NCBI RefSeq assembly: GCF_029894425.1
Contig: NZ_JARXYJ010000001.1
Location: 9,382,501 to 9,446,500, forward strand
Source: Streptomyces sp. SAI-127
Lineage (GTDB): Bacteria; Actinomycetota; Actinomycetes; Streptomycetales; Streptomycetaceae
Direction: 5' to 3'
Length of the DNA: 64,000 bases
The position numbers were made by a program, and so were the translations under genes. Below, piece after piece: positions 23,336-32,144 of this stretch. The stretch's first letter is position 1. The number at the start of each line of letters is the position of its first letter. Under the pieces are notes generated by a model. That model worked only from the letters and a program-made list of their open reading frames with translations. It had not been told where the DNA came from and did no database searches.

Positions 23336-25357
23336 ATGCCGGAGACCACCCCCAGGGGCCTCACCAGGCTTGCCTTCGGCGGGGACTACAACCCGGAGCA
23401 GTGGCCCGAGAGCGTCTGGGACGAGGACGTCCGGCTGATGCGCGAGGCCGGCGTCACCATGGTCAGCGTAGGGATCTTCTCCTGGGCGCTCCTGGAGCCG
23501 GAACCGGGCGTGTACGACTTCGGCTGGCTGGACCGGATCCTCGGCCTGCTGCACGAGAACGGCATCCGTGTCGACCTCGGCACGCCCACCGTCGTCCCGC
23601 CCGCCTGGTTCTACCGCGCCCACCCCGAGGCGCTGCCGGTCACGGCCGACGGCACCCGCCTCGCGTTCGGCTCGCGCGGCGCCATCTGCCACAGCAGCAG
23701 TGCCTACCGCGCGGCCGCCGCGAACATCACCACCCGGCTCGCCGAGCGCTACGCCGACCACCCGGCCCTGGCGATGTGGCACGTCCACAACGAGTACGGC
23801 GTCCCCGTCTCCGCCTGCTACTGCGACTCCTGCGCCGCCCACTTCCGCCGCTGGCTCCAGGTGACGTACGGCGACGTCGACGGCGTCAACGAGGCCTGGG
23901 GCACCGCCTTCTGGGGCCAGCACTACACGAGCGTCGAGCAGATCGACCCGCCGCGCACCGCGGCCACCGTCGGCAACCCCGGCCAGGCGCTGGACTACAA
24001 GCGGTTCGCCGACGCCACCATGCGCGAGAACTTCGTGACGGAGCGGGACATTCTGCACCGGCTCTCCCCGGGCGTCCCGGTCACCACCAACTTCATGACC
24101 GCGCTCAGCCAGTGCGACTCGGTCGACTACTGGGCCTGGGGCCGCGAGGTCGACATCGTCACCAACGACCACTACCTCATCACCGACGGCCGCCGCACCC
24201 ACGTCAACCTCGCCATGGCCGCCGACCTCACCCGCTCGGTCGCGGGCGGCGCTCCCTGGATCCTGCTGGAGCACTCCACCTCGGGGGTCAACTGGCAGCC
24301 CCGCAACCCCGCCAAGGCCCCCGGCCAGATGGCCCGCAACTCCCTGGCGCACGTGGCCCGCGGCTCCGAGGGAGCCCTGTTCTTCCAGTGGCGTCAGTCC
24401 CGGCGCGGCGCCGAGAAGTTCCACTCGGCGATGGTCCCGCACGGTGGCACCGACACCCGCGTGTGGCGCGAGGTCGTCGAACTGGGCGCCTCTCTGGACT
24501 CGTTGAGCACGATCCGCGGCACCCGCACCCAGGCGGACGTGGCCGTCCTGTGGGACTGGCACTCCTGGTGGGCGCAGAACCTCGACTGGCGCCCCAGCGA
24601 GGACCACGACGCGCGCGAGCGTGCCGACGCCTTCTACGAGGCCCTGTACGACCGCCACCTCACGGTCGACTTCGCCCATCCGGAAGCCGACTTGTCGGCT
24701 TATCCCCTTGTCGTCGTCCCCGCCCTGTACCTGATGACGGAGACCGCCGGGAACAACCTCAGGGAGTACGTCGAGAACGGCGGCACCCTCGTCGTGTCGT
24801 ACTTCTCCGGCATCGTCGACGAGCACGACGCCGTGCACGCGGGTGCCCATCCGGGCGCGCTGCGGGACGTCCTGGGCCTGACCGTCGAGGAGTTCTCGCC
24901 GCTCCTGCCGGACCAGCTGGTCCGGATCACCGGACCCGACGGCTCCGAGCTCACCGGCGACGTGTGGACCGAGTTCGTCGTGCCGCGCGGCGCCGAGACG
25001 GTGTGGACCTACGCCGACGGCCTGGCCGCCGGTCACCCCGCCGTCACCCGGCACCGCCACGGCGAGGGCACGGCCTGGTACGTCTCCACGCGCCTGGCCG
25101 CCCAGGGCCTCGACGCGCTGCTCGGCTGGGCCGCCGAGGACGCCCAGCTCCCCTCGCGCGCCGACCTCCCCCACGACGTCGAGGTGGTCCGGCGGAACGG
25201 AGAGTCCGGTTCCTACGTCTTCGTGGTCAACCACACCGCGTCGGAGGCCAAGGTGCCCCTGGACGCGGCGGGCACCGAACTGCTGACCGGCGAACGAGCC
25301 GCGGGCCGCCTCGCCGTCCCGGCCGGCGCCGTCCGGGTCGTACGGCTCGACGGCTGA
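23336..25357 (+). CDS. Beta-galactosidase, glycoside hydrolase family 42
   Basis: This 673-residue enzyme hydrolyses terminal beta-D-galactosides. It has a TIM-barrel catalytic domain (residues 10-390) with acid/base E153 in MWHVHNEYGVP and nucleophile E312 in LLEHSTSGVNW. The family cysteine cluster is CYCDSC near residue 161. The trimerisation domain (about 395-600) and a small C-terminal beta domain follow, full length for the family. The start follows GGGAGAG. There is no signal peptide, so it acts inside the cell on imported galactosides. The divergent LacI gene and the promoter with inverted repeat suggest sugar induction. A 14-bp terminator follows. Confidence 0.95.
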   Translation: MPETTPRGLTRLAFGGDYNPEQWPESVWDEDVRLMREAGVTMVSVGIFSWALLEPEPGVYDFGWLDRILGLLHENGIRVDLGTPTVVPPAWFYRAHPEALPVTADGTRLAFGSRGAICHSSSAYRAAAANITTRLAERYADHPALAMWHVHNEYGVPVSACYCDSCAAHFRRWLQVTYGDVDGVNEAWGTAFWGQHYTSVEQIDPPRTAATVGNPGQALDYKRFADATMRENFVTERDILHRLSPGVPVTTNFMTALSQCDSVDYWAWGREVDIVTNDHYLITDGRRTHVNLAMAADLTRSVAGGAPWILLEHSTSGVNWQPRNPAKAPGQMARNSLAHVARGSEGALFFQWRQSRRGAEKFHSAMVPHGGTDTRVWREVVELGASLDSLSTIRGTRTQADVAVLWDWHSWWAQNLDWRPSEDHDARERADAFYEALYDRHLTVDFAHPEADLSAYPLVVVPALYLMTETAGNNLREYVENGGTLVVSYFSGIVDEHDAVHAGAHPGALRDVLGLTVEEFSPLLPDQLVRITGPDGSELTGDVWTEFVVPRGAETVWTYADGLAAGHPAVTRHRHGEGTAWYVSTRLAAQGLDALLGWAAEDAQLPSRADLPHDVEVVRRNGESGSYVFVVNHTASEAKVPLDAAGTELLTGERAAGRLAVPAGAVRVVRLDG

Positions 25358-25364
25358 ACCGACT

Positions 25365-25403
25365 CCCCTCCGCCCGCGAGACCACGAGCCGCGGGCGGAG
25401 GGG
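25365..25403 (+). terminator. Strong terminator after the GH42 gene
   Basis: A perfect 14-bp stem, CCCCTCCGCCCGCG (25365-25378) with CGCGGGCGGAGGGG (25390-25403), has an 11-base loop and lies 8 bases past the stop codon. Confidence 0.85.
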
Positions 25404-25456
25404 GCTCACCCCAGGGGGCCCGCGAGCCCGGGTCGGCTTCGCGGCGTGTATCCGCC

Positions 25457-26060
25457 CGCGGCCCGAATCGGCCTCAGGGCCCGGCTCGGCCCTGGGTCCC
25501 GGCTCTGCCTCGCGGTCCGGATGGGCCGCAAGCCCGCGAATTGGCCTCACGGCCCGGTCCGGCTCGGGTCCCGGACCCCGGAGCCGGATCGGCAGCAAGC
25601 CGCCGGCTCTGCCTCGCGGCCCTGCTCTCGGGTTCCGGCTCTGTCTCGCGGTCCGGATGAGCCACAAGCCCGCGGATTGGCCCCCGCGGCCCGAATCGGC
25701 CTCGCGGCCCGGCTCGCGGGTTCCGCCTCTGCCTTGCGGTCCGGATCGGCCGTGGGCCCGCGAATTGTGGCCTCACGGCCCGGTCCGGCTCGGGGTCCCG
25801 GATCAGGCCCCGAACCCCGGAGCCGAGTCGGTCCCAAGCCGCCGGACCGGCCTCGCGGTCCGGCCCGCGGGTCCCGGTTCTGCCTCGCGGTCCGGATGGG
25901 CCGCAAGCCCGCGATCGGCCGCACGGCCCGATCCAGCCCCGGGCCCGCAACCAGGCCCCGAACCCCGGACCAGACCAGGGTCCACGCCCAGGCCCCTAAC
26001 CCCGCCCCAGGCCCGGATCCAGCCCCAAGCCCCAAACGCCGCACCAGCCCCGAGCCCTCC
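25457..26060. repeat. Degenerate GC-rich repeat block, non-coding
   Basis: The 860 bases after the GH42 gene hold no gene but a block of imperfect repeats. The core CGCGGTCCGGATGGGCCGCA recurs in variants at 25511, 25647, 25735 and 25886. A leading element, CGCGGCCCGAATCGG, recurs at 25457 and 25685 (228 bases apart). A trailing CAAGCCGCCGG recurs at 25596 and 25835. So two units of about 230-240 bases are visible, with a partial third that grades into a CCAGGCCC/CCCCAAGC-rich tail to about 26060. Stop-poor frames run through it on both strands but encode only Arg/Pro/Gly-rich strings without ribosome sites. A structural or decayed role is possible. Confidence 0.7.
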
Positions 26061-26217
26061 AGACGCAGCCGCGTTTTCCTCCCCGGACCGCCGTGCGCGC
26101 CAACAGCCCTTTGTTCTCAGAGGAGTTCGATCTCGGACAAGCTCGATGACTCCGGGACAGCGCCGCTTCGACTGCGGGACAGTGGACGCACCCAGAAGGA
26201 GGGGCGGAGGGGACGAG

Positions 26218-26505
26218 ATGCTGAGGATCCCGGCCGGCCAGAGGCGCCTGGACATCCTGGAGTGGCTGAAGGAGCCGGCCGCACACTTCCCGCCGCAGCG
26301 GCACGGCGACCCCGCCCGGGACGGGGTCACCGCCGGCACGGTCGCACGAAAGCTCGGCGTGTCCCGCTCCGTCGCGGAGACCCACCTCGGCCTGCTCGTG
26401 AACCTCGGCCTGCTGCGTACCAAGAGAATCCGGTGGCGCACGTACTACCGTCGCGACGAGATGCGCATCGCCGAGGTGGCGCGCATGTTCGAGAAGGGCT
26501 GGTAG
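26218..26505 (+). CDS. ArsR-like small winged-helix regulator
   Basis: This 95-residue protein consists of one winged helix-turn-helix: QRRLDILEWLKEP (helix 1), then VTAGTVARKLGVSRSVAETH (helices 2-3), then LGLLVNLGLLRTKRIRWRTYY with the wing, and a C-terminal helix IAEVARMFEKGW. No cysteine metal site is present, so a metal sensor is unlikely. The ATG follows GGAGGGGACGAG. The gene lies 28 bases before the SMP-30-like gene on the same strand and may regulate it. The start is well defined, although the upstream region is repeat DNA. Confidence 0.82.
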   Translation: MLRIPAGQRRLDILEWLKEPAAHFPPQRHGDPARDGVTAGTVARKLGVSRSVAETHLGLLVNLGLLRTKRIRWRTYYRRDEMRIAEVARMFEKGW

Positions 26506-26533
26506 CGACCCCCACCGGAAGGGCAGGCACCTG

Positions 26534-27496
26534 ATGGACCGTTCCACCGCACTGACTCCCCGCCACTACGTCGCGATCGGCGGCCACGGCCCCGAGGACG
26601 TCGTCGCCGACGCCCGCGGCCGGGTGATCACCGGAGTCGCGGACGGCCGCATCCTGCGCATCGACGGACTGACGGAACCGCTCGCCGCCCGCGTCGAGGT
26701 ACTCGCCGAGACCGGCGGCAGGCCGCTCGGCCTCGAACTCCTCCCAGACGATGGCCTGTTGGTGTGCGACGCCGAACGCGGACTACTGGGCGTCGACCTC
26801 GCCGACGGCACCGTACGCGTCGTCGCCGGCGAGGTGGAGGGGGAGAGGCTGCGGTTCGCCAGCAACGTGGTCGCGCTGTCCGACGGCAGCGTGTACTTCA
26901 CCGTCTCCAGCCGCCGTTACCCCCTGGACCAGTGGATCGGCGACATCGTCGAACACACCGGCACCGGCCGCCTCCTGCGCCTGGCGCCCGGCGACGACAC
27001 TCCCGAAGTCCTGCTGGAGGGACTGCAGTTCGCCAACGGCATCGCCGCGAGCGGCGACGAGTCCTTCCTGGTCGTCGCCGAGACCGGGGCCCGTCGACTC
27101 ACCCGCTACTGGCTCGACGGACCGCAGGCCGGACGCGCCGAACCCCTCGCCGAGAACCTGCCCGGCATGCCCGACAACATCTGGCGCGGCGGACCCGACG
27201 GCCCGATCTGGGTCTCCCTCGCCGGGCCCCGCGTACCCCCGCTCGACCTGCTGCACCGCGCCGCCCCACCGGTCCGCCGAGCCGCCGCCCGCATCGCCGT
27301 ACGCGCCCCCTACCGTCCCACGGGCGGTATCGGCGTCCTCGCGGTCGACGACACGGGCGAGGTCGTCCACCACCTCGCCCGCAACCGTTCCCGCTTCCGC
27401 ATGGTCACCAGCGTCTGCGAGGCCTCCGGCCACCTGGTCCTCGGCAGCCTCTGGGAGCGCGGCATCGCGCTGTGCGAGCCGCCCGCCGCGAAGTGA
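26534..27496 (+). CDS. SMP-30/gluconolactonase/strictosidine-synthase-like beta-propeller
   Basis: This 320-residue protein has a six-bladed beta-propeller of the SGL/strictosidine synthase type. Repeating blade motifs are ITGVADGRILRIDG, LPDDGLLVCDAERGLLGVD, FASNVVALSDGSVYFTVSS, LQFANGIAASGDESFLVVAE and NLPGMPDNIWRGGPDGPIWV. The FTVSS and ANGIA blades resemble strictosidine synthase/adipocyte plasma membrane-associated proteins more than lactonases. There is no signal peptide. Metal-ligand Glu and Asn positions are present (PEDV near the start, SN, and N in ANG), which suggests a lactone or ester hydrolase. The substrate is unknown. Confidence 0.85.
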   Translation: MDRSTALTPRHYVAIGGHGPEDVVADARGRVITGVADGRILRIDGLTEPLAARVEVLAETGGRPLGLELLPDDGLLVCDAERGLLGVDLADGTVRVVAGEVEGERLRFASNVVALSDGSVYFTVSSRRYPLDQWIGDIVEHTGTGRLLRLAPGDDTPEVLLEGLQFANGIAASGDESFLVVAETGARRLTRYWLDGPQAGRAEPLAENLPGMPDNIWRGGPDGPIWVSLAGPRVPPLDLLHRAAPPVRRAAARIAVRAPYRPTGGIGVLAVDDTGEVVHHLARNRSRFRMVTSVCEASGHLVLGSLWERGIALCEPPAAK

Positions 27497-27550
27497 CCCG
27501 GTGGCGCCCCGGCGTTACCCTGGTCCTCGGTCGCGATCACCCTCGCGGCG

Positions 27551-27607
27551 CGGCGGTGGGGCCCGCCGTACCCGAACCGCGGCGAAGGCGCCGCCAACGG
27601 TCCCTAC
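27551..27607 (+). ncRNA. Variant fluoride (crcB) riboswitch aptamer
   Basis: 55 bases before the first crcB start, the leader folds as the fluoride aptamer. P1 is GGCG (27552-27555) with CGCC (27564-27567), enclosing an eight-base loop GTGGGGCC; the P3 stem is GCGGCG/CGCCGC; the 3' strand is CAACGGTCCCTAC. Loop bases GGGGCC can pair with GGTCCC to close the pseudoknot. Compared from memory with the Thermotoga aptamer, the conserved A6 of the GATG box is G and its partner U38 is C, a compensating change. The class senses fluoride and turns on export genes. Confidence 0.7.
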
Positions 27608-27661
27608 TTGCGATGGAGCGCGCCCGTGTGCCGGGCCCCGGCGAGTAGGAGAGACACGACC

Positions 27662-28120
27662 ATGACAGCCCCGGAGAGTCTCCGCGTCCCCGCCGGACCC
27701 GCGCGCCGCCCGTCGCTCCGGCACGGTCAGGCGCCGGTCGTCGCGGTGGTCGCGGTCGGCGGCGCCCTCGGGGCCGCCGCCCGGTACGCCCTCTCCCTCC
27801 ACTGGCCGACCCCGCCGGGCGGATTCCCCTGGGCGACCTTCTGGACCAACGTCGTCGGCTGTGCCGTCATCGGCGTGTTCATGGTCGTCATCACCGACGT
27901 GTGGGCCGCCCACCGCCTGGTCCGCCCCTTCTTCGGCACCGGCGTCCTCGGCGGCTTCACCACCTTCTCGACCTACGCCGTCGACATCCAGAAACTCGTC
28001 GACCACGGCCGGCCCGCCATCGGCCTGGCCTATCTCGCCGCGACGCTGCTCGCGGCCCTCACCGCGGTCTGGCTCGCGTCCACAGCGGCCCGCCGCGTCC
28101 TGAAGTGGAGGCGGCCATGA
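27662..28120 (+). CDS. crcB: Fluoride channel CrcB/Fluc, first subunit
   Basis: This 152-residue membrane protein of four helices exports fluoride, lowering cytoplasmic toxicity. The family signatures are [14 protein letters not shown] at the first helix, [15 protein letters not shown] at the second and [15 protein letters not shown] with the fluoride-lining Phe and Thr/Ser at the third. Fluc channels are antiparallel dimers, and Streptomyces often encode two unlike subunits. The second lies 390 bases further down. It has an N-terminal extension of about 30 residues. AGGAGAG precedes the ATG. A probable fluoride riboswitch lies just upstream, and the next gene overlaps by 4 bases. Confidence 0.92.
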   Translation: MTAPESLRVPAGPARRPSLRHGQAPVVAVVAVGGALGAAARYALSLHWPTPPGGFPWATFWTNVVGCAVIGVFMVVITDVWAAHRLVRPFFGTGVLGGFTTFSTYAVDIQKLVDHGRPAIGLAYLAATLLAALTAVWLASTAARRVLKWRRP

Positions 28121-28509
28121 CGAGGCTGACCGGCAGCGCCCTGCGCGTGACCGTCTACATCGGCGAGAACGACACCTGGCACCACAAACCCCTTTACACC
28201 GAGATCGTGCACCGCGCCCACGCGGCGGGGCTCGCCGGGGCCAGCGTCTTCCGCGGCATCGAGGGTTTCGGTGCCTCCTCCCTGATCCACACCTCCCGGC
28301 TGCTGTCCCTCAGCGAGGACCTGCCGGTGGCCGTCGTGATCGTCGACACCGAGACACGCGTACGGGAGTTCCTGCCGCAGCTCGACGAGCTCATCACCGA
28401 GGGCCTGGTGACCCTCGACGACTGCGAGGTCATCCGGTACGTCGGCCGCGACGGACCCCAGGACGCAAACCGGGGCGGAACGGGCATGAAGGGTAAGAAG
28501 TCGTTGTGA
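28117..28509 (+). CDS. DUF190 family PII-like protein in the crcB operon
   Basis: This 130-residue cytoplasmic protein has a ferredoxin-like PII/CutA-like fold. It contains [20 protein letters not shown], then [24 protein letters not shown], then [24 protein letters not shown]. Such DUF190 genes commonly lie between two crcB genes in actinobacteria and are thought to be regulatory or assembly partners, but no activity is established. The ATG overlaps the crcB stop and its own stop overlaps the next crcB GTG, so the three genes form one translational unit. Confidence 0.85.
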   Translation: MTRLTGSALRVTVYIGENDTWHHKPLYTEIVHRAHAAGLAGASVFRGIEGFGASSLIHTSRLLSLSEDLPVAVVIVDTETRVREFLPQLDELITEGLVTLDDCEVIRYVGRDGPQDANRGGTGMKGKKSL

Positions 28510-28880
28510 ACTGGTTGCTGGTCGTCGCGGGCGCCGTGGTCGGTGCGCCGCTCCGCTATCTCACTGACCGCGCGGTGCAGTCCCGGCATGACTCGGTCTT
28601 CCCCTGGGGCACCTTCGCCGTCAATGTCACGGGCTGTCTGATCCTCGGCGTGCTGACCGGGGCCGTGGCGGAGGGGGCCGCCGGATCCCACCTCCAGCTC
28701 CTCCTGGGCACCGGTCTGTGCGGGGCCCTGACGACGTACTCGACCTTCTCCTACGAGACCCTCCGGCTCGGCGAGACCGGGGCGCGCTTCTACGCCGCGG
28801 CCAACGTGGCCGCGAGCGTGGTGGCCGGTCTCGGGGCGGCCTTCGCGGGGGTGGCGCTGGCGCAGGCCGTGTGGGCGTAG
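28506..28880 (+). CDS. crcB: Fluoride channel CrcB/Fluc, second subunit
   Basis: This 124-residue four-helix protein has the same Fluc signatures as its upstream sister ([16 protein letters not shown], then [17 protein letters not shown], then [17 protein letters not shown]) but no N-terminal extension. It starts at GTG overlapping the DUF190 stop. Presence of two subunits suggests a heterodimeric channel. The conserved Asn in AVNVTG and the Thr-Tyr-Ser-Thr-Phe stretch line the fluoride path by family. The gene ends the operon. Confidence 0.92.
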   Translation: MNWLLVVAGAVVGAPLRYLTDRAVQSRHDSVFPWGTFAVNVTGCLILGVLTGAVAEGAAGSHLQLLLGTGLCGALTTYSTFSYETLRLGETGARFYAAANVAASVVAGLGAAFAGVALAQAVWA

Positions 28881-28953
28881 GCCTCGACGCTTGTCCGCGT
28901 GTAGTAAGACTGTGGCCTCCGCACCTGCCTTCCCCTGAGAAGAACTGGATCCC

Positions 28954-29790
28954 ATGAGCGTCATCAGCGTCGGTCAGGCCGTCGTCCTCGGAGCCGTCGA
29001 GGGGGTGACCGAGTTCCTGCCCGTCTCCTCCACCGGCCATCTGAAGATCGTCGAGGGCTTGATGAACATCCCCGTCGACGACGACGCCGTCGTCGGGTTC
29101 TCGGCCGTCATCCAGGTCGGCGCGATCGCCGCCGTGCTCGTGTACTTCTTCAAGGACATCGTGCGGATCGTCTCCGCGTGGGGGAGAGGGCTGGTCAACA
29201 AGGAGGAGCGTTACCACCACGACTACAAGTTCGCCTGGTGGGTGATCGCCGCGACCATTCCGATCGTCATCGTCGGCCTGGCCGCCAAGCCGCTCATCGA
29301 GGGGCCGCTCGCCTCCCTGTGGGTGGTCGCGGGCTCCCTGATCGTCGGCAGCGGTGTGATGTGGGCGGCGGACCAGATGGGGCGGCACAAGCGCGGTGAG
29401 GACGACACCTCGTTCAAGGACGCGATGCTGGTCGGCAGCTCGCAGATCCTCGCGCTGCTCTTCCCCGGCTTCTCCCGCTCCGGCGCGACCATGTCCACGG
29501 CCCTGATCCTCGACCTGGACCGCGTGGCCGCCACCCGCCTGTCGTTCTTCCTGGGCATTCCCGCCCTCACCGGCGCCGGCATCTACGAGCTCAAGGACGC
29601 CCTGGGTACGGGCGTGGGGGCGGCTCCGCTCGCCGTCGGCACGGGCGTCTCCTTCGTCGTCGCCTACGCCTCCATCTCCTGGCTGCTGAAGTTCGTGGCC
29701 AAGCACTCCTTCAACGCCTTCGTGGTCTACCGGATCGTCGTGGGCCTGCTGCTCTTCGGCCTGCTGGCCACGGGGACGCTCGGAAGCTGA
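28954..29790 (+). CDS. uppP: Undecaprenyl-diphosphate phosphatase
   Basis: This 278-residue inner-membrane enzyme (BacA type) removes a phosphate from undecaprenyl diphosphate so that the lipid carrier can be reused in peptidoglycan and glycan synthesis. It also gives bacitracin tolerance. The two diagnostic motifs are EGVTEFLPVSSTGH at residue 14 (with catalytic Glu and the SS-TGH triad) and PGFSRSGAT near residue 175. Eight hydrophobic segments are visible. A long hairpin follows. It lies next to the crcB group without overlap and probably has its own promoter. Confidence 0.95.
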   Translation: MSVISVGQAVVLGAVEGVTEFLPVSSTGHLKIVEGLMNIPVDDDAVVGFSAVIQVGAIAAVLVYFFKDIVRIVSAWGRGLVNKEERYHHDYKFAWWVIAATIPIVIVGLAAKPLIEGPLASLWVVAGSLIVGSGVMWAADQMGRHKRGEDDTSFKDAMLVGSSQILALLFPGFSRSGATMSTALILDLDRVAATRLSFFLGIPALTGAGIYELKDALGTGVGAAPLAVGTGVSFVVAYASISWLLKFVAKHSFNAFVVYRIVVGLLLFGLLATGTLGS

Positions 29791-29794
29791 CCGC

Positions 29795-29834
29795 CACGGG
29801 GGTGCGAGGCGGCTCTCACTCCTCGCACCCCGTG
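29795..29834 (+). terminator. Terminator after uppP
   Basis: CACGGGGGTGCGAGG (29795-29809) pairs with CCTCGCACCCCGTG (29821-29834) across an 11-base loop with one bulged G. It is 5 bases past the stop codon. Confidence 0.85.
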
Positions 29835-29882
29835 CGCCCATCCCCTTGACAGCACCCTCTCGCCGCCCGGAGTATCTCTCCC

Positions 29883-30620
29883 GTGAACCTGTCAGACAGC
29901 CGGACAGCCAGTCAGCCGCCACGGCGCATCAGCGCCATGGAGGCGGTGCTGGCGCATCTGCGTGACGCCATCGAGCGCGGGGAGTACGCCATCGGCGACA
30001 AGCTCCCCTCCGAGGCGGAGCTCTGCCGCACCCTGGAGATCAGCCGGCCCGTCCTGCGCGAGGCCCTCAGGGCCCTGCAGACCATGGGTCTGACCGTCTC
30101 CAAGACCGGCAAGGGCACCTTCGTCGTGGCCAACGCGGTGGAGGACCCCACCTTCGGCGACTACGCGGCCAGCGACCTCCTGGAGGTGCGCCGCCACGTC
30201 GAGATCCCGGTCGCCGGGTACGCGGCCCGGCGCCGCACCCACGAGAACCTGGACCACCTGGCCCACCTGCTGGACCGGATGGAGCGGGAGACCGACACCA
30301 CGGCGTGGGTCGCGATGGACACCCTCTTCCACCTCGCCGTGGCCGAGGCCGCCCAGAACCCGGTCTTCCGCCGGGTCATCGAGGAGATCCGGGACGCACT
30401 GGCGCGTCAGTCGGCGTTCCTCAACGAGCTGGGCGGCCGCCGGGAGCAGTCCAACCGCGAGCACCGCGCGATCGTCGAGGCTCTGATCGACGGTTCCGAG
30501 CACGATGCGGTGGAGGCCATGTCCCATCACCTCGACCGCGTAGAGACCACCCTCACCGACATCGTGCGTTCCCCGAACACGGGTACGAACACCCCCACGG
30601 AAGGCGAGTCCCAGGCGTGA
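29883..30620 (+). CDS. GntR/FadR-family regulator of the asparagine/aspartate operon
   Basis: This 245-residue regulator has a GntR winged helix (residues 15-80, with [20 protein letters not shown], then [16 protein letters not shown] and the wing [10 protein letters not shown]) and an all-alpha FCD effector domain with [17 protein letters not shown] and [14 protein letters not shown]. Acidic and His residues there may bind a metal and a carboxylate such as aspartate. The start is a GTG. Its stop overlaps the GTG of the downstream amino acid permease, so it is the first gene of that operon and probably controls it. A TTGACA element lies 37 bases upstream but no ideally spaced -10 box is clear. 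Confidence 0.9.
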   Translation: MNLSDSRTASQPPRRISAMEAVLAHLRDAIERGEYAIGDKLPSEAELCRTLEISRPVLREALRALQTMGLTVSKTGKGTFVVANAVEDPTFGDYAASDLLEVRRHVEIPVAGYAARRRTHENLDHLAHLLDRMERETDTTAWVAMDTLFHLAVAEAAQNPVFRRVIEEIRDALARQSAFLNELGGRREQSNREHRAIVEALIDGSEHDAVEAMSHHLDRVETTLTDIVRSPNTGTNTPTEGESQA

Positions 30621-32065
30621 GCGAGCAGTCCCTGCACGACGGCGTGCAGAAACGTTCCGGCCATGTCGACGCCGGAGACGAGGGCTACAGCAAGTCCCTC
30701 AAGTCACGACACGTCAACATGATCGCCATCGGCGGCGCGATCGGCACCGGCCTCTTCCTGGGCGCCGGCGGCCGTCTCGCCGACGCCGGCCCCTCCCTGT
30801 TCATCGCCTACGCGGTCTGCGGCGTCTTCGCCTTCCTCGTCGTGCGCGCCCTCGGCGAACTCGTCCTGTACCGGCCCTCCTCCGGCGCCTTCGTGTCGTA
30901 CGCCCGGGAGTTCCTCGGTGAGAAGGGCGCCTACGTCGCCGGCTGGATGTACTTCCTGAACTGGGCCACCACCGGCATCGCCGACATCACCGCCGTCGCC
31001 CTGTACACCCACTACTGGGGCATGTTCTCCGACATCCCGCAGTGGGTGATCGCCCTCATCGCGCTCGCGGTCGTCCTCACCGTCAACCTCATCTCGGTGA
31101 AGATGTTCGGCGAGCTGGAGTTCTGGTTCGCCATCATCAAGGTGGGCGCGCTCGTGGCGTTCATGCTGATCGGCATCTTCCTGCTGGCCACCCAGCACCC
31201 GATCGACGGCCACCACCCCGGCCCGTCCCTGATCACCGACAACGGCGGCGTCTTCCCCAGCGGCCTGCTGCCGATGCTTCTGATCATCCAGGGCGTCGTC
31301 TTCGCCTACGCCTCGGTCGAACTGGTCGGCGTCGCCGCGGGCGAGACCGAGAACCCCGAGAAGATCATGCCCAAGGCGATCAACTCGATCATGTGGCGCG
31401 TCGGCGTCTTCTACGTCGGCTCGGTCCTCCTGCTCTCGATGCTGCTGCCCTGGAACAAGTACACCGCCGACGAGAGCCCCTTCGTGACCGTCCTGTCCAA
31501 CATCGGCATCCCGGCGGCCGGCGGCGTCATGAACCTCGTCGTCCTCACCGCGGCCATGTCCTCGCTCAACTCCGGCCTGTACAGCACCGGGCGCATCCTG
31601 CGCTCCATGGCGATGTCCGGCTCCGCCCCGAAGTTCACCGGCGTGATGAGCCGCAGCCAGGTCCCCTACGGCGGCATCCTGCTCACCAGCGGCATCTGCG
31701 TCCTCGGTGTCGGCCTCAACTACGTGGTCCCCGCCGACGCGTTCGAGATCGTGCTGAACTTCGCCGCCATCGGCATCCTCGCCACCTGGGGCATGATCAT
31801 GGTCTGTCACCTGCTCTTCTGGCAGAAGACCGAGAAGGGCGACCTCACCCGCCCCGGCTACCGACTGCCGGGATCCCCCTGGACCGAACTCGTGACGCTG
31901 GCCTTCCTCGCCTCCGTCCTGGTCCTCATGTACGCCGACGGCGGCGCCGGCCGCACCACCGTGCTGTGCCTCCCGCTGATCGTCGCGGCCCTGGTCGCCG
32001 GGTGGTTCGCCGTCCGGGGCAGGGTCTCCCGTACCTCCACCGAGAGCGAATCCACCGGCGCGTGA
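30617..32065 (+). CDS. ansP: Amino acid permease, probable L-asparagine transporter (AnsP-like)
   Basis: This 482-residue 12-helix APC superfamily permease contains [20 protein letters not shown], the classic amino acid/polyamine transporter signature near residue 35, then [20 protein letters not shown] and the later [20 protein letters not shown]. Within the family it resembles AnsP/GABA-type permeases. Its GTG overlaps the regulator stop, and it precedes L-asparaginase and aspartase genes, which makes asparagine (or aspartate) the likely substrate. It takes up the amino acid with protons. The first 30 residues are hydrophilic. Confidence 0.9.
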   Translation: MSEQSLHDGVQKRSGHVDAGDEGYSKSLKSRHVNMIAIGGAIGTGLFLGAGGRLADAGPSLFIAYAVCGVFAFLVVRALGELVLYRPSSGAFVSYAREFLGEKGAYVAGWMYFLNWATTGIADITAVALYTHYWGMFSDIPQWVIALIALAVVLTVNLISVKMFGELEFWFAIIKVGALVAFMLIGIFLLATQHPIDGHHPGPSLITDNGGVFPSGLLPMLLIIQGVVFAYASVELVGVAAGETENPEKIMPKAINSIMWRVGVFYVGSVLLLSMLLPWNKYTADESPFVTVLSNIGIPAAGGVMNLVVLTAAMSSLNSGLYSTGRILRSMAMSGSAPKFTGVMSRSQVPYGGILLTSGICVLGVGLNYVVPADAFEIVLNFAAIGILATWGMIMVCHLLFWQKTEKGDLTRPGYRLPGSPWTELVTLAFLASVLVLMYADGGAGRTTVLCLPLIVAALVAGWFAVRGRVSRTSTESESTGA

Positions 32066-32144
32066 TCGCTCGCGCGCACACCGAGCCCGAACCGACCGGC
32101 ACGCACGCGTGACCCGCGTGACGTTCCCGGAGAAGCAGGAAGTG

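Noticed and set aside
23038..26505. A stop-free frame of over 1,100 codons spanning the GH42 gene, the repeat block and the small regulator
   Set aside because: It runs out of frame through GH42 and encodes Arg/Pro/Gly-rich strings; only its last 95 codons (26218-26505) have a start, ribosome site and recognisable domain.
25227..26547. Several minus-strand and plus-strand frames of 100-200 codons in the repeat block
   Set aside because: They are low-complexity Arg/Pro/Gly translations of the repeats without ribosome sites; frames on both strands cannot all be coding.
29846..29878. TTGACA and TATCTC as a promoter for the GntR gene
   Set aside because: The spacing is 21 bases, too long for a normal sigma-70-like promoter; kept only as a note in the gene entry.
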